Below, piece after piece: positions 1 through 6,391 of a DNA stretch of 8,048 nucleotides. This DNA comes from Collimonas sp. UBA1456. Lineage in GTDB: Bacteria > Pseudomonadota > Gammaproteobacteria > Burkholderiales > Burkholderiaceae_D. Under the pieces are notes generated by a model. That model saw only the letters and a list, made by a program, of their open reading frames with translations, had not been told where the DNA came from and made no database searches. The position numbers and the translations under genes are program-made. Every line of letters begins with the position of its first letter. Positions within the stretch are counted from its first letter, which is position 1. The stretch is from assembly GCA_002325825.1 (NCBI GenBank), contig DCSW01000044.1:1-8048 (forward strand). The letters are read 5' to 3'.

Positions 1-376
1 ACTGCAAACTATTGGACGCTTTTTCCAGCCCTAATCTGGAAAGGTTTGCTCGCTGTTTGATACTTGCTAGTCCAGTCTAACAGCAAGCGGTATCCGTTCT
101 CAATACTACCGGATGCCGCACTCAGTAAGCCGGGGCTGGCTATAGTTGTGCAGCGTGTTGGGCAGTCTGCATCAGCGAGTCGAATCCACCTCGTGAGCCC
201 ACTGCAGCAGTTACGGCACGCCATTTACGGTGCAGGGGTAGGCGAGGCGTTGTCTGTCTTAAGTACGTAATCGACGATGGCGACATGCATGGCCCTAATG
301 AAAAATCTACTGTAGTATCTGTGTTGCTTGCTACGGATGGGGCAATGCATCCGTACCGCAATGATCTTAAATGACC
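1..376. other. Degenerate region without an intact gene
   Basis: I find no convincing intact gene here. Short open frames exist on both strands, but none is longer than about 73 codons and none has a recognisable start and domain. Two inverted repeats are visible: 22-28 with 36-42 (TTTCCAG/CTGGAAA, 7-base loop) and 332-339 with 348-355 (TACGGATG/CATCCGTA, 8-base loop). The second lies 22 bases beyond the stop of the minus-strand NRDE pseudogene and could end that transcript, but no T-run follows it on either strand. The stretch sits next to a pseudogene and reads like eroded coding sequence (see the phasin-like trace inside it). Confidence 0.6.
80..226 (-). pseudogene. Possible relic of a phasin-family gene (3' part)
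   Basis: On the minus strand, 226 down to 143 reads a peptide containing AVTAAVGS and FDSLMQTAQHAAQL before a stop at 140-142. This resembles the C-terminal helix of Burkholderiales phasins, the polyhydroxyalkanoate granule coat proteins, where a pattern like 'SAVAAANSAYDSVQKAAKQAAE-AEAN' is usual. Downstream, in another frame, a short LLSAAS-like stretch could continue the helix, which would imply a frameshift. No start, N-terminal phasin domain or ribosome binding site is visible. The match rests on a short, alanine-rich, low-information segment recalled from memory, so chance similarity is quite possible. Confidence 0.22.
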
Positions 377-1112
377 CTAGTGTGGCACTGGAAGAATTCT
401 TTCATTCAGCATGGCGCTGTCGTTGGCTTGAATTCTGACCAGAATCGAGGCGCGCGTGCGGTAATCGAGTGATTCGATAAATACCGCTGACAGCACGAGT
501 TCTTGTTCGATGCCGACGCCGGTGGACGGCAGGCGGCAATCGCCGGCGCACGTGGTATCGATCAGCATTTCAAAGGAGCAGGTATCGGGCGCACCCTGGA
601 ATAGCAGGCTGGCGAATTGAGTCTTGGTGCGCACCACATTGGGCCAGCAGACGTCGAGCTGCGCATTCGAAATGCCGTAGATACTTGGAGTGAGCAGCTT
701 GCCGTTGCGCGGATCGGTTTCCCCCTTGTTCGAATACCATAGCAACTTTTTGCCGTCGCCCAGTAGCAGGTTGAAGCCGTTGTGTCTGGCCGAATCCGGC
801 GTGATGTGGGCGACATAGTCGATTGTACTTAATGTGCTGCCGAGGAAGTCGGCGACCAGTCTGCCGCGCGTCGGCGCATCGATGCGCCGCTCAGACGGCC
901 CTCGCACATTGGTGATGACGGCAAAACGATCGCTGCGGGTTATGCCTATCCAGGTGCCGCCATCCTGCAGGTCGCGGCCGGCGTAGATATAGGGACGCTC
1001 TTCCCGACAACTGGCCTGGGCTGCTGGGACGCGCATAGAATTCATCGCGGTTGGCGGTGGCTATCAGCGGCAAGCCAGGAACCACTTGTCATGCAAAAAC
1101 AATCAAGCACAT
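377..1112 (-). pseudogene. NRDE (TANGO2-like) family protein, inactivated by stop and frameshift
   Basis: This is a disrupted NRDE-family gene of about 244 codons, close to the family's usual 250-260. The ATG at 1112-1110 starts MCLIVFA, then a TGA at 1091-1089 stands where relatives have Trp (MCLIVFAW). Reading on in the same frame gives PGLPLIATANRDEFYARP, which carries the signature NRDE motif and follows the N-terminal Cys2. Around 1015-1025 the frame shifts by one extra base. From there YIYAGRDLQDGGTWIGI, NGFNLL, YSN, GISN and a C-terminal LPSTGVG segment follow to the stop at 377. Two independent lesions make function very unlikely. NRDE proteins lack a firm bacterial biochemistry; the eukaryotic member TANGO2 is linked to Golgi organisation and heme or lipid handling. 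Its start overlaps the DUF4936 stop by 10 bases, so it was the last gene of that operon. Confidence 0.88.
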
Positions 1113-1396
1113 GATGAAATATTCACAAAAAATTCAATATGACGAGAGCCATCGATAAATCTCGTAAGACCATGCTGGGTAACCGCCAGTTCGACTGCTT
1201 GTACAAAATTAGGTGGCACCGAGACATACACTTCCATCCACGTATGACGATCATTTTCTATCTCAGATCTGCGCTTAAGGATGCCGGCAATCTGGTGTTG
1301 CTGCGACAGGCCCGCTTGCATCGCCGCGGCCGCAATTTCGAATGGCTGGGCGCTTGCGGCGGCCACTCGGTAATAGATATAAAGATCGTTGCTCAT
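1103..1396 (-). CDS. DUF4936 family protein
   Basis: A 97-residue intact protein of the DUF4936 family, found mainly in Burkholderiales and of unknown function. Hallmarks are the N-terminal LYIYYRV strand (residues 5-11), an LKRR segment near residue 40, the TWMEVYVSVP core (about 52-61) and the C-terminal FIDGSRHIEFF stretch (about 80-90). The alternating strand-helix pattern suggests a small ferredoxin-like fold, which is my inference. There is no signal peptide or membrane segment, so it should be cytoplasmic. ATG at 1396 lies 7 bases after the ygfZ stop, and the 3' end overlaps the NRDE start by 10 bases, so it was made from a ygfZ-led operon with coupled translation. I see no strong Shine-Dalgarno sequence. 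It is intact although the gene downstream is dead. Confidence 0.85.
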   Translation of the reverse strand: MSNDLYIYYRVAAASAQPFEIAAAAMQAGLSQQHQIAGILKRRSEIENDRHTWMEVYVSVPPNFVQAVELAVTQHGLTRFIDGSRHIEFFVNISSCA

Positions 1397-1403
1397 GCTG
1401 CGC

Positions 1404-2447
1404 TTACGTCGGCTGCTCGGTCACGGTGACATTGGTGATTGCATACGGCAGCGTATCGATCTCCAGTTGTGGCCCATCCGCCGAACCGAGATGGAAGCTA
1501 CCGCCGTCTTCCAGTGCCGCCAGTTTGATTGCCATCAGGCAGGCGCTGTGGCCTACGTCATAGGCTTCTGCATTGACGATCATGCCGCACGGTTGTGTGG
1601 GATCGGCGCTGGCGAATACTTCGGTTGCCTCAGCAACGTTGATCGCGGCCACGCGAGCCAACACGGCACGACGCTTCAACTTGCCTAGATACTGGCTGCG
1701 TGCGATGATTTCTTGGCCCGGATAGCAGCCTTTCTTAAAATTGACGCCGCCGATGACCTCAAAGTTGATCATTTGTGGCACGAACTGTTCTTGCGTCAGA
1801 GCCGTGATTTGAGGAATGCCGGTCAGTATTTCGCTGAGACGCCAGCGTCGGGCGCTTACCGCAGGCAGGCTCTGTGTTAGTTGCGGCCATGCTGTGATAG
1901 CGATTTCCACACTGGTGATCCATTGGTAACGTGCGGTGTTTTCGGCATTGGCGAGGCGGATCAAGGTGCCGTGGCTATTGTCGATTTTGTCGTAGGGCGC
2001 GCTCGGCAGAACGGGGAACCATGGTACCAGTGTCGCCGCCACGGCATTGCCGACCAGGCCGAGTACGACTCGGCTGTCCGAGACATCCGCGAGTTTGGCT
2101 TTTGCGCGCATGACAAATATCTGCAAACGTTTCTGTATCGTTGCATGCAGGTTGCGCGGCAACTGCAGCAGAATGGCGTCGTCGGTTTTCCACATCAGGA
2201 AAGTCGCTAGTAAGCGTCCTTTCGGTGAGCAATATCCGGCCAGGCGGGCTTGTGCGGAAGAAAGGCCTTGGACATCGTTGGTCAACTGCGTATGCAGGAA
2301 ACTGGAGGCATCCTCGCCGATCAGAGAAATCAAGCCGAGATCGCTCAGTGGTGCGACAAAAGACTGGCTCTCCTTAAACGGTGCGGGCAATGGGGAGAGT
2401 GGCTGTTGCTTTAGGAAGTCTAGCCAGGTGTTTGTTATTTCATTCAT
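1404..2447 (-). CDS. ygfZ: YgfZ/GcvT-domain folate-binding protein, Fe-S cluster maintenance
   Basis: A 347-residue cytoplasmic protein of the YgfZ family (E. coli YgfZ is 326). The family binds tetrahydrofolate in a GcvT-like fold and supports assembly or repair of certain [4Fe-4S] enzymes, among them MiaB. The diagnostic motif KGCYPGQE is at residues 239-246, with the conserved cysteine at 241. It is preceded by FVPQMINFEVIGGVNFK and followed by the conserved SQYLGKLKRR (251-260). The N-terminal part shows the expected LIGEDASSFLHTQLTND (42-58) and GYCSPKGR (71-78) stretches. The ATG at 2447 opens a family-like N-terminus, but the bases before it are CT-rich rather than a good ribosome binding site. 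It heads the minus-strand operon with DUF4936 and NRDE, and is divergent from mltG, a common Burkholderiales arrangement. Confidence 0.94.
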   Translation of the reverse strand: MNEITNTWLDFLKQQPLSPLPAPFKESQSFVAPLSDLGLISLIGEDASSFLHTQLTNDVQGLSSAQARLAGYCSPKGRLLATFLMWKTDDAILLQLPRNLHATIQKRLQIFVMRAKAKLADVSDSRVVLGLVGNAVAATLVPWFPVLPSAPYDKIDNSHGTLIRLANAENTARYQWITSVEIAITAWPQLTQSLPAVSARRWRLSEILTGIPQITALTQEQFVPQMINFEVIGGVNFKKGCYPGQEIIARSQYLGKLKRRAVLARVAAINVAEATEVFASADPTQPCGMIVNAEAYDVGHSACLMAIKLAALEDGGSFHLGSADGPQLEIDTLPYAITNVTVTEQPT

Positions 2448-2570
2448 AAATTAGGGGGCAATTTCATTTCAGCGATTATCATATTGGGTTGATTATAGTG
2501 ATGTCCCCAAAAAGCGTTGGGCTTGCCCCGGTTTTGCGGAACGCACAAAAACTTTTCGGAGCAGTAAGTC
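2448..2570. promoter_or_regulatory. Divergent ygfZ / mltG intergenic promoter region
   Basis: These 123 bases separate two divergent starts and so must contain, or lie close to, both promoters. On the minus strand a perfect TATAAT is read at 2497-2492, 44 bases before the ygfZ ATG; no good -35 box stands at the usual distance. On the plus strand I see no convincing -10/-35 pair for mltG. The segment is AT-rich around 2460-2500. An imperfect stem (TTTTGCG ... CGCA/AAA, about 2532-2549) lies upstream of the mltG ribosome binding site. The TATAAT is a consensus match only, with no further support. Confidence 0.4.
2558..2561 (+). promoter_or_regulatory. Ribosome binding site fixing the TTG start of mltG
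   Basis: GGAG ends nine bases before TTG at 2571. An in-frame TAA at 2565-2567 excludes any earlier start. The next in-frame ATG (2613) would cut away most of the membrane anchor, so the TTG start is favoured. Confidence 0.7.
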
Positions 2571-3551
2571 TTGTTTAAAAAACTATTGTTGTGCTTGATT
2601 CTTGTCTGTGGAATGGCTGCCGGCAGCACGTTTTACTTGGCTAAACAACCGGTTTTTGAATCCGGCCAACCGCGTCCTTTCACTATCAATCATGGCAGCA
2701 GCTTGAGTAGTTCTGTTCAACAAATTTCCGAAGCCGGTGTCGGCGTCAATCCAGAGCTGCTGAAATTACTGGCGCGCGCCACCGGAAAAGGTGGCAAATT
2801 GAAAGCCGGCAGCTATGAACTGAAGCCAGGCACTACGCCATTGCGCTTGCTGACGCAACTGGTGCGCGGCGAATTTGCGCAAGAGTCGCTGACCGTGATC
2901 GAAGGCTGGACTTTCCGTCAGATGCGCCGGGCGGTGGCGGCGCAAACGGCCTTGAAACATGATACCACTACACTATCCGATGCTGAGCTGCTGGCCAAGA
3001 TATCGCCCAACTACAGCATGCCGGAGGGCTTGTTTTTTCCGGAGACCTATATGTTCGCCAAGGGTTCTAGCGATATGCAGATCTACAAGCCGGCCCACAA
3101 CCTACTACTCAGGCGCCTCAATCAGGCCTGGGGACGTCGTGATACCTCGGTGCCCTACAAGACACCTTACGAAGCCTTGATTATGGCTTCCATCATCGAA
3201 AAAGAGACCGGTCGCCACGCTGATCGTAATACGATTGCCGGCGTGTTCGTTAATCGCCTCAAAATCGGCATGCTGTTGCAAACTGATCCGACGGTGATTT
3301 ATGGTATGAACGACCAGTATCAAGGCGTGATCCGCAAACACGACCTGACCACCGATACGCCGTATAACACTTACACCCGAGCCGGCTTGCCGCCGACGCC
3401 GATTGCGTTGCCCGGGGCTGAGTCGATAGAGGCGGCGCTGCATCCGGCGCAAACCGATGCGTTGTATTTTGTTGCCAAGGGCGATGGTAGCAGTCATTTT
3501 TCAAGCAGCCTGGGCGAGCATAACCAGGCGGTCAATCAATATCAACGATAG
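2571..3551 (+). CDS. mltG: Endolytic murein transglycosylase MltG (YceG family)
   Basis: A 326-residue inner-membrane enzyme that cuts nascent glycan strands internally and leaves 1,6-anhydro-MurNAc ends, which sets glycan chain length. Residues 4-24 form a single hydrophobic N-terminal anchor after FKK. Residues of about 40-100 match the LysM-like region (KLKAGSYEL at 77-85), followed by the YceG catalytic domain with MPEGLFFPETY. The catalytic glutamate is E210 in ASIIEKETG, equivalent to E218 of E. coli. QTDPTVIYG (237-245) and TPYNTYTRAGLPPTPI follow as in the family. Start is TTG with a GGAG nine bases upstream. The gene stands first in the mltG-tmk-holB order, but a terminator separates it from tmk. 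All key residues are present and the length is normal. Confidence 0.95.
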   Translation: MFKKLLLCLILVCGMAAGSTFYLAKQPVFESGQPRPFTINHGSSLSSSVQQISEAGVGVNPELLKLLARATGKGGKLKAGSYELKPGTTPLRLLTQLVRGEFAQESLTVIEGWTFRQMRRAVAAQTALKHDTTTLSDAELLAKISPNYSMPEGLFFPETYMFAKGSSDMQIYKPAHNLLLRRLNQAWGRRDTSVPYKTPYEALIMASIIEKETGRHADRNTIAGVFVNRLKIGMLLQTDPTVIYGMNDQYQGVIRKHDLTTDTPYNTYTRAGLPPTPIALPGAESIEAALHPAQTDALYFVAKGDGSSHFSSSLGEHNQAVNQYQR

Positions 3552-3579
3552 GATTGCCGACGATGCGCGATAATTGCAT

Positions 3580-3604
3580 ATCACGGCAATCGGCCGTGAT
3601 TTTT
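3580..3604 (+). terminator. Rho-independent terminator between mltG and tmk
   Basis: A perfect 8-bp stem, ATCACGGC (3580-3587) with GCCGTGAT (3593-3600), has a 5-base loop AATCG. It is followed directly by a T-run (3600-3604). It begins 28 bases after the mltG stop and ends 20 bases before the tmk ATG. This is a textbook intrinsic terminator on the plus strand. Because the genes on both sides are usually co-transcribed, it may terminate only part of the transcripts. Confidence 0.8.
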
Positions 3605-3624
3605 AAGAATACTTAGGTAACCAA

Positions 3625-4236
3625 ATGGCATCAGGAAAATTCATCACATTTGAAGGTATCGATGGTGCCGGTAAATCGACGCATATCGGCTTTGTTGCCG
3701 AGTTGCTGCGCGCGCGCGGGCTGAGTGTGGTCACCACCCGTGAACCAGGCGGTACAAAGCTTGGCGAGGCGTTGCGGGAGGTGCTGCTGCATCAGAAGAT
3801 GCATCTGGAAACCGAAGCGATGCTGATGTTTGCCGCACGCCGTGAACATTTGGCGCGAGTCATCGAACCTGCATTGGCGCGCGGCGACTGGGTCATTTCA
3901 GATCGCTTCAGCGACGCCACTTTTGCCTATCAGGGTGGAGGCCGGCAATTGCCATTAGCAAAACTGGAAGCATTGGAGCAGTGGGTGCATCCGCATCTGC
4001 AACCCGACCTGACGCTGCTGTTCGATGTGCCTCTGGAAGTGGCACGTATCCGGCTGGATGCGACCCGCACGCTGGACAAATTCGAACAAGAAAAAGCCGA
4101 CTTCTTCGCCGCCACGCGCGCCGAGTACCTGCGCCGCGTCACGCAATTTGCGCAACGTTTCCGCATCATCGATGCGATCCGAACCATTCCCGAGATTCGG
4201 CAGGAGCTGGCGCAGATCGTCGCCGTACTGCAATGA
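3625..4236 (+). CDS. tmk: Thymidylate kinase (dTMP kinase)
   Basis: A 203-residue cytoplasmic kinase, the usual family length, that converts dTMP to dTDP with ATP in the only route to dTTP. The P-loop GIDGAGKS is at residues 11-18, preceded by FITFE. The substrate-binding REPGG is at 39-43 and the DR motif is D93-R94 in SDRFSDATFAYQGGGR. The LID-like segment around 142-156 carries arginines, then LDKFEQEKADFF. ATG at 3625 has an AGG seven bases upstream and gives the family-like N-terminus. An intrinsic terminator just upstream suggests either its own promoter or read-through from mltG. The stop lies 81 bases before holB, although in many relatives the two genes abut. No damage is visible. 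Confidence 0.96.
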   Translation: MASGKFITFEGIDGAGKSTHIGFVAELLRARGLSVVTTREPGGTKLGEALREVLLHQKMHLETEAMLMFAARREHLARVIEPALARGDWVISDRFSDATFAYQGGGRQLPLAKLEALEQWVHPHLQPDLTLLFDVPLEVARIRLDATRTLDKFEQEKADFFAATRAEYLRRVTQFAQRFRIIDAIRTIPEIRQELAQIVAVLQ

Positions 4237-4325
4237 CCAGTGGCCTGATGTCGTCATCGAATCAACTACTGGCCATGACAATGACCTCAACTATGCCCAT
4301 CAGCGAAGCACACATCAATGAGTAA
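4233..4325 (+). other. Possible 30-codon ORF bridging tmk and holB
   Basis: ATG at 4233 overlaps the tmk stop as ATGA, and the frame runs to TAA at 4323-4325, overlapping the holB start by 8 bases. The peptide is rich in Met, Ser and Thr (five Met, including MTMTSTM) and matches nothing I recognise. The layout is what one expects of a coupling ORF that carries ribosomes from tmk to holB, whose own ribosome binding site is weak. It could equally be chance in a relic spacer; I give it little weight as a protein. Confidence 0.2.
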
Positions 4326-5361
4326 TTCTTTGTTCCCTTGGCAGCATGGCGTATGGCAGCAACTGCAGCAGATGCGTGCGCGGCTGCCGCACGCCATTTT
4401 TTTCCACGGCGCCGAGGGAATCGGTAAGACGGTCTTTGCGGAACACTTTGCGCGGTCGTTGCTGTGCGAGCAGCCGCAGGCCGATGCTCATGCTTGCGGT
4501 GTTTGCGGTTCCTGCGGCTGGTTCGTTCAATACAATCACCCAGATTACCGTCGGGTGCGTCCGGAAATTCTCGATGGCGACGAAGCCGGTGAAGGTGACG
4601 AGGTTGATGCCGGCGACGGCAAGAAGAGCACCAAGGCGGCCAAGGCGCCGTCCAAGGAAATCAAAATCGACCAGATCCACGCATTATCCGGATTCATGAA
4701 TATTTCGACGCATCGTCAGGGCCAGCGGGTGGTATTGCTTTATCCGGCAGAGGCATTGAACACGGTCTCTGCGAATGCTTTGCTGAAGACGCTGGAAGAA
4801 CCGCCGCCGAATACCGTGTTCCTATTGTGCTCCAATAATCTGGACCGGCTGCTGCCGACCATCCTGTCTCGTTGCCGTAGATTTGCCATGCCGTTGCCGT
4901 CGTCCGTTGAAGCGTTGACTTGGTTGCGCGAACAGGGCTTGAAAGAGGTCGATGCCAAATCGCTTCTAGCGGAGCATGGCGGTGCGCCGTTGACGGCTTA
5001 CGCGCAGTCTCACAGCGATGGCCGTGGATTGATCGACGAATTTCTGGAGCATTTGACTCGACCGGGTATCGATGGCGCGTTGAAATGCGCGGAGCATTTT
5101 CAGAAAACTTCGGTTGTCGAGTTGGTGTCCTGGCAGCAGCGTTGGTTGTACGATCTATTTTCTTTGAAAATGTCCGGCACAATCCGGTATTATCCGCGTT
5201 ATGAGAAAGCGCTTGGATTGTTGGCCGCCAGGGTTGAAACTGGCACTTTGCTGCGAGCGTTGAAAATCACCGGAGAGCGTCGAGCGATTGCCGAGCATTC
5301 GCTCTCGGCGCGGCTCTTCATCGAAGAGATGTTACTTAATTACGCCGCGATGTTTGCTTGA
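4318..5361 (+). CDS. holB: DNA polymerase III subunit delta'
   Basis: A 347-residue clamp-loader subunit (E. coli delta' is 334) that, with delta and tau/gamma, opens the beta clamp and places it on primed DNA. The N-terminal AAA+ domain has the modified P-loop GAEGIGKT (31-38). A zinc-binding set follows, C50, C60, C63 and C66, as in the family. SANALLKTLEEPPPNTVFLL (151-170) and the SRC motif (184-186, arginine finger) are both present. Between zinc module and core, residues of about 86-112 form a low-complexity linker, first acidic (DGDEAGEGDEVD), then Lys/Ala-rich; similar inserts occur in Burkholderiales HolB as I recall. ATG at 4318 opens the expected FPWQ N-terminus. The Shine-Dalgarno is weak, so coupling to upstream translation is plausible. 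It lies 81 bases after tmk and before a decayed PilZ gene. Confidence 0.94.
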   Translation: MSNSLFPWQHGVWQQLQQMRARLPHAIFFHGAEGIGKTVFAEHFARSLLCEQPQADAHACGVCGSCGWFVQYNHPDYRRVRPEILDGDEAGEGDEVDAGDGKKSTKAAKAPSKEIKIDQIHALSGFMNISTHRQGQRVVLLYPAEALNTVSANALLKTLEEPPPNTVFLLCSNNLDRLLPTILSRCRRFAMPLPSSVEALTWLREQGLKEVDAKSLLAEHGGAPLTAYAQSHSDGRGLIDEFLEHLTRPGIDGALKCAEHFQKTSVVELVSWQQRWLYDLFSLKMSGTIRYYPRYEKALGLLAARVETGTLLRALKITGERRAIAEHSLSARLFIEEMLLNYAAMFA

Positions 5362-5378
5362 ATGTTGAAAGCATCAAG

Positions 5379-5569
5379 ATGGTAGAAAATTCGATAAGCA
5401 CGCCCGAGCTGGTCAAGCTGGCCCGACCGTCGATGTTGTCTCTGTTATCAGGGAAAAATCGGCGTTATATGCTGCTTACATGCCGTTCCTAACAAACGGT
5501 GGCATCTTCGTACAGACTAACCAAGATTCACTTAGTATTCGGAATACAGAATATGGATTGCAGTTCTAG
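5379..5569 (+). pseudogene. PilZ-domain protein relic, frameshifted with internal deletion
   Basis: ATG at 5379, 17 bases after holB, opens a frame with LARPSMLSL. It then breaks around 5445-5447, where one base appears lost, and the original frame ends at TAA 5490-5492. In the shifted frame IREKSALYAAYMPFLTNGGIF continues from 5447, which is the typical N-terminal part of the PilZ protein encoded after holB in Burkholderiales. After FVQT the match stops; about 15 codons later RNTEYGLQF resembles the family's 'GNRTQGIGVQF' before TAG at 5567-5569. This suggests an internal deletion of about 40 codons. The family's long 'LGDEVFMLLSL' core is missing. PilZ proteins in this position are linked to type IV pilus biogenesis or c-di-GMP binding; this copy cannot do either. 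Confidence 0.8.
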
Positions 5570-5585
5570 ATTGTCCTACTAGTAA

Positions 5586-5690
5586 GACCTGCTGGTAATT
5601 GTCGCCATCTACAACAGCACGGTCGCCTCGCGTGAGGTGACCGCTGATACAGAACCAGTTTCGGCTGGTAATGCACGGGTTGGCATCCAT
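5586..5690 (+). pseudogene. Truncated GNAT acetyltransferase relic (YwnH/phosphinothricin acetyltransferase type)
   Basis: From 5586 to 5663 the plus strand reads 26 codons that match the N-terminus of GNAT proteins of the YwnH / phosphinothricin N-acetyltransferase type. It contains IVAIYNSTVASR followed by VTADTEPVS, nearly the same as the family's 'AIYNSTIASRMVTADTEPV'. In-frame stops stand just upstream (TAA at 5583-5585). Beyond 5663 the expected 'ESRLAWF' survives only as a faint, shifted trace near 5672-5690. The acetyl-CoA-binding half of the roughly 160-residue protein is absent. The gene is therefore a fragment lacking start, cofactor site and end. Its close distance to the PilZ relic suggests that deletions have brought the two remnants together. 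Confidence 0.75.
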
Positions 5691-5806
5691 GTGTTGTTGA
5701 TTTAATTGCTTATTGCGTCATTTCTGTAAGCCGGAACCATCCCGATCCGGCGGTGATCACCATCCGATGCTAAAGTGTCGCCTTTCCAATTTGCTTCGAG
5801 TTGTCC
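5691..5806. other. Spacer upstream of rdgB with a small inverted repeat
   Basis: No gene is readable here. GCCGGA (5730-5735) and TCCGGC (5746-5751) form a 6-bp stem with a 10-base loop and no T-run. The promoter of rdgB-hemW should lie in or before this spacer because the upstream genes are dead, but I cannot point to a good -35/-10 pair. With 5362-5690 this makes a gap of about 445 bases without a working gene. Confidence 0.4.
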
Positions 5807-6391
5807 ATGTCACACACCATTGTTCTAGCCTCCAATAACGCGGGTAAATTAAAAGAATTCGGCCAATTGCTAGAGCAGGTCGATTTCGATGTCCGTCCAC
5901 AGGGCGAGTTCGGTGTGCCTGTGGCAGAAGAGCCATACCTGACCTTTGTCGAAAATGCGCTGACCAAAGCGCGCCATGCATCGCGCCTGACCGGTTTGCC
6001 GGCGTTAGCCGACGATTCAGGCGTGTGCGTCAACGCGCTGGGCGGCGCTCCGGGCGTATTGTCGGCGCGGTATGCTGGCGAGCCAAAATCCGATGCTGAG
6101 AACAATTGTAAGCTGGTTGCTGATCTGCTGCCGTACGCCGATAAATCGGCCTATTACTACTGCGTTCTGGTGTTTGTGCGGCATGTCGATGATCCGCAAC
6201 CGGTGATTGCCGATGGTCGCTGGAACGGCGTCATCATCGATACGCCTTGCGGCGAAGATGGTCTCGGCTACGATCCGTATTTCTTGTTGCCTGAGCAGAA
6301 TAAAACTGCGGCTGAATTTAGCGCCGTTGAAAAAAATGCGCTGTCGCATCGCGGCCAGGCCTTACGTGCATTGGTAGAAAAATTGCGATGA
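5807..6391 (+). CDS. rdgB: RdgB/HAM1 family XTP/dITP pyrophosphatase
   Basis: A 194-residue cytoplasmic enzyme (E. coli RdgB is 197) that hydrolyses dITP, ITP and XTP to monophosphate and pyrophosphate, keeping deaminated purines out of DNA and RNA. Conserved motifs are SNNAGKLKEF (residues 9-18), FVENALTKARHAS (47-59), ADDSG with the metal-binding aspartates (68-72), SARYAGEPKSDAENN (86-100), GLGYDPYF (152-159) and SHRG (180-183). ATG at 5807 is preferred: it gives the family-like MSHTIVLAS N-terminus and has a GAG six bases before it. An in-frame TTG at 5801 would add only two residues. The stop overlaps the hemW start as ATGA, so the two are translationally coupled. This pairing is usual in Burkholderiales. 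Confidence 0.96.
   Translation: MSHTIVLASNNAGKLKEFGQLLEQVDFDVRPQGEFGVPVAEEPYLTFVENALTKARHASRLTGLPALADDSGVCVNALGGAPGVLSARYAGEPKSDAENNCKLVADLLPYADKSAYYYCVLVFVRHVDDPQPVIADGRWNGVIIDTPCGEDGLGYDPYFLLPEQNKTAAEFSAVEKNALSHRGQALRALVEKLR

Noticed and set aside
22..42. Inverted repeat TTTCCAG/CTGGAAA as a terminator
   Set aside because: Neither strand has a T-run after the stem, and no intact gene ends next to it.
332..355. Inverted repeat after the NRDE stop as the operon terminator
   Set aside because: Position would fit, but the minus strand continues GCAAGCAAC with no T-run; mentioned only as a structure within the degenerate region.
891..1085. Separate small minus-strand gene with the NRDE motif
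   Set aside because: It is the N-terminal piece of the broken NRDE gene in the original frame; its tail after about 1015 is out-of-frame sequence.
1881..2454. Plus-strand open frames over ygfZ
   Set aside because: They are antisense to ygfZ, which carries the diagnostic KGCYPGQE motif; no domain or ribosome binding site supports them.
4694..5182. Minus-strand open frame of 162 codons inside holB
   Set aside because: It is fully antisense to a well supported HolB, has no recognisable motif and shows shadow-like composition.
5801..5806. TTG at 5801 as the rdgB start
   Set aside because: ATG at 5807 gives the typical RdgB N-terminus and has the better placed GAG; the TTG would add only two residues.
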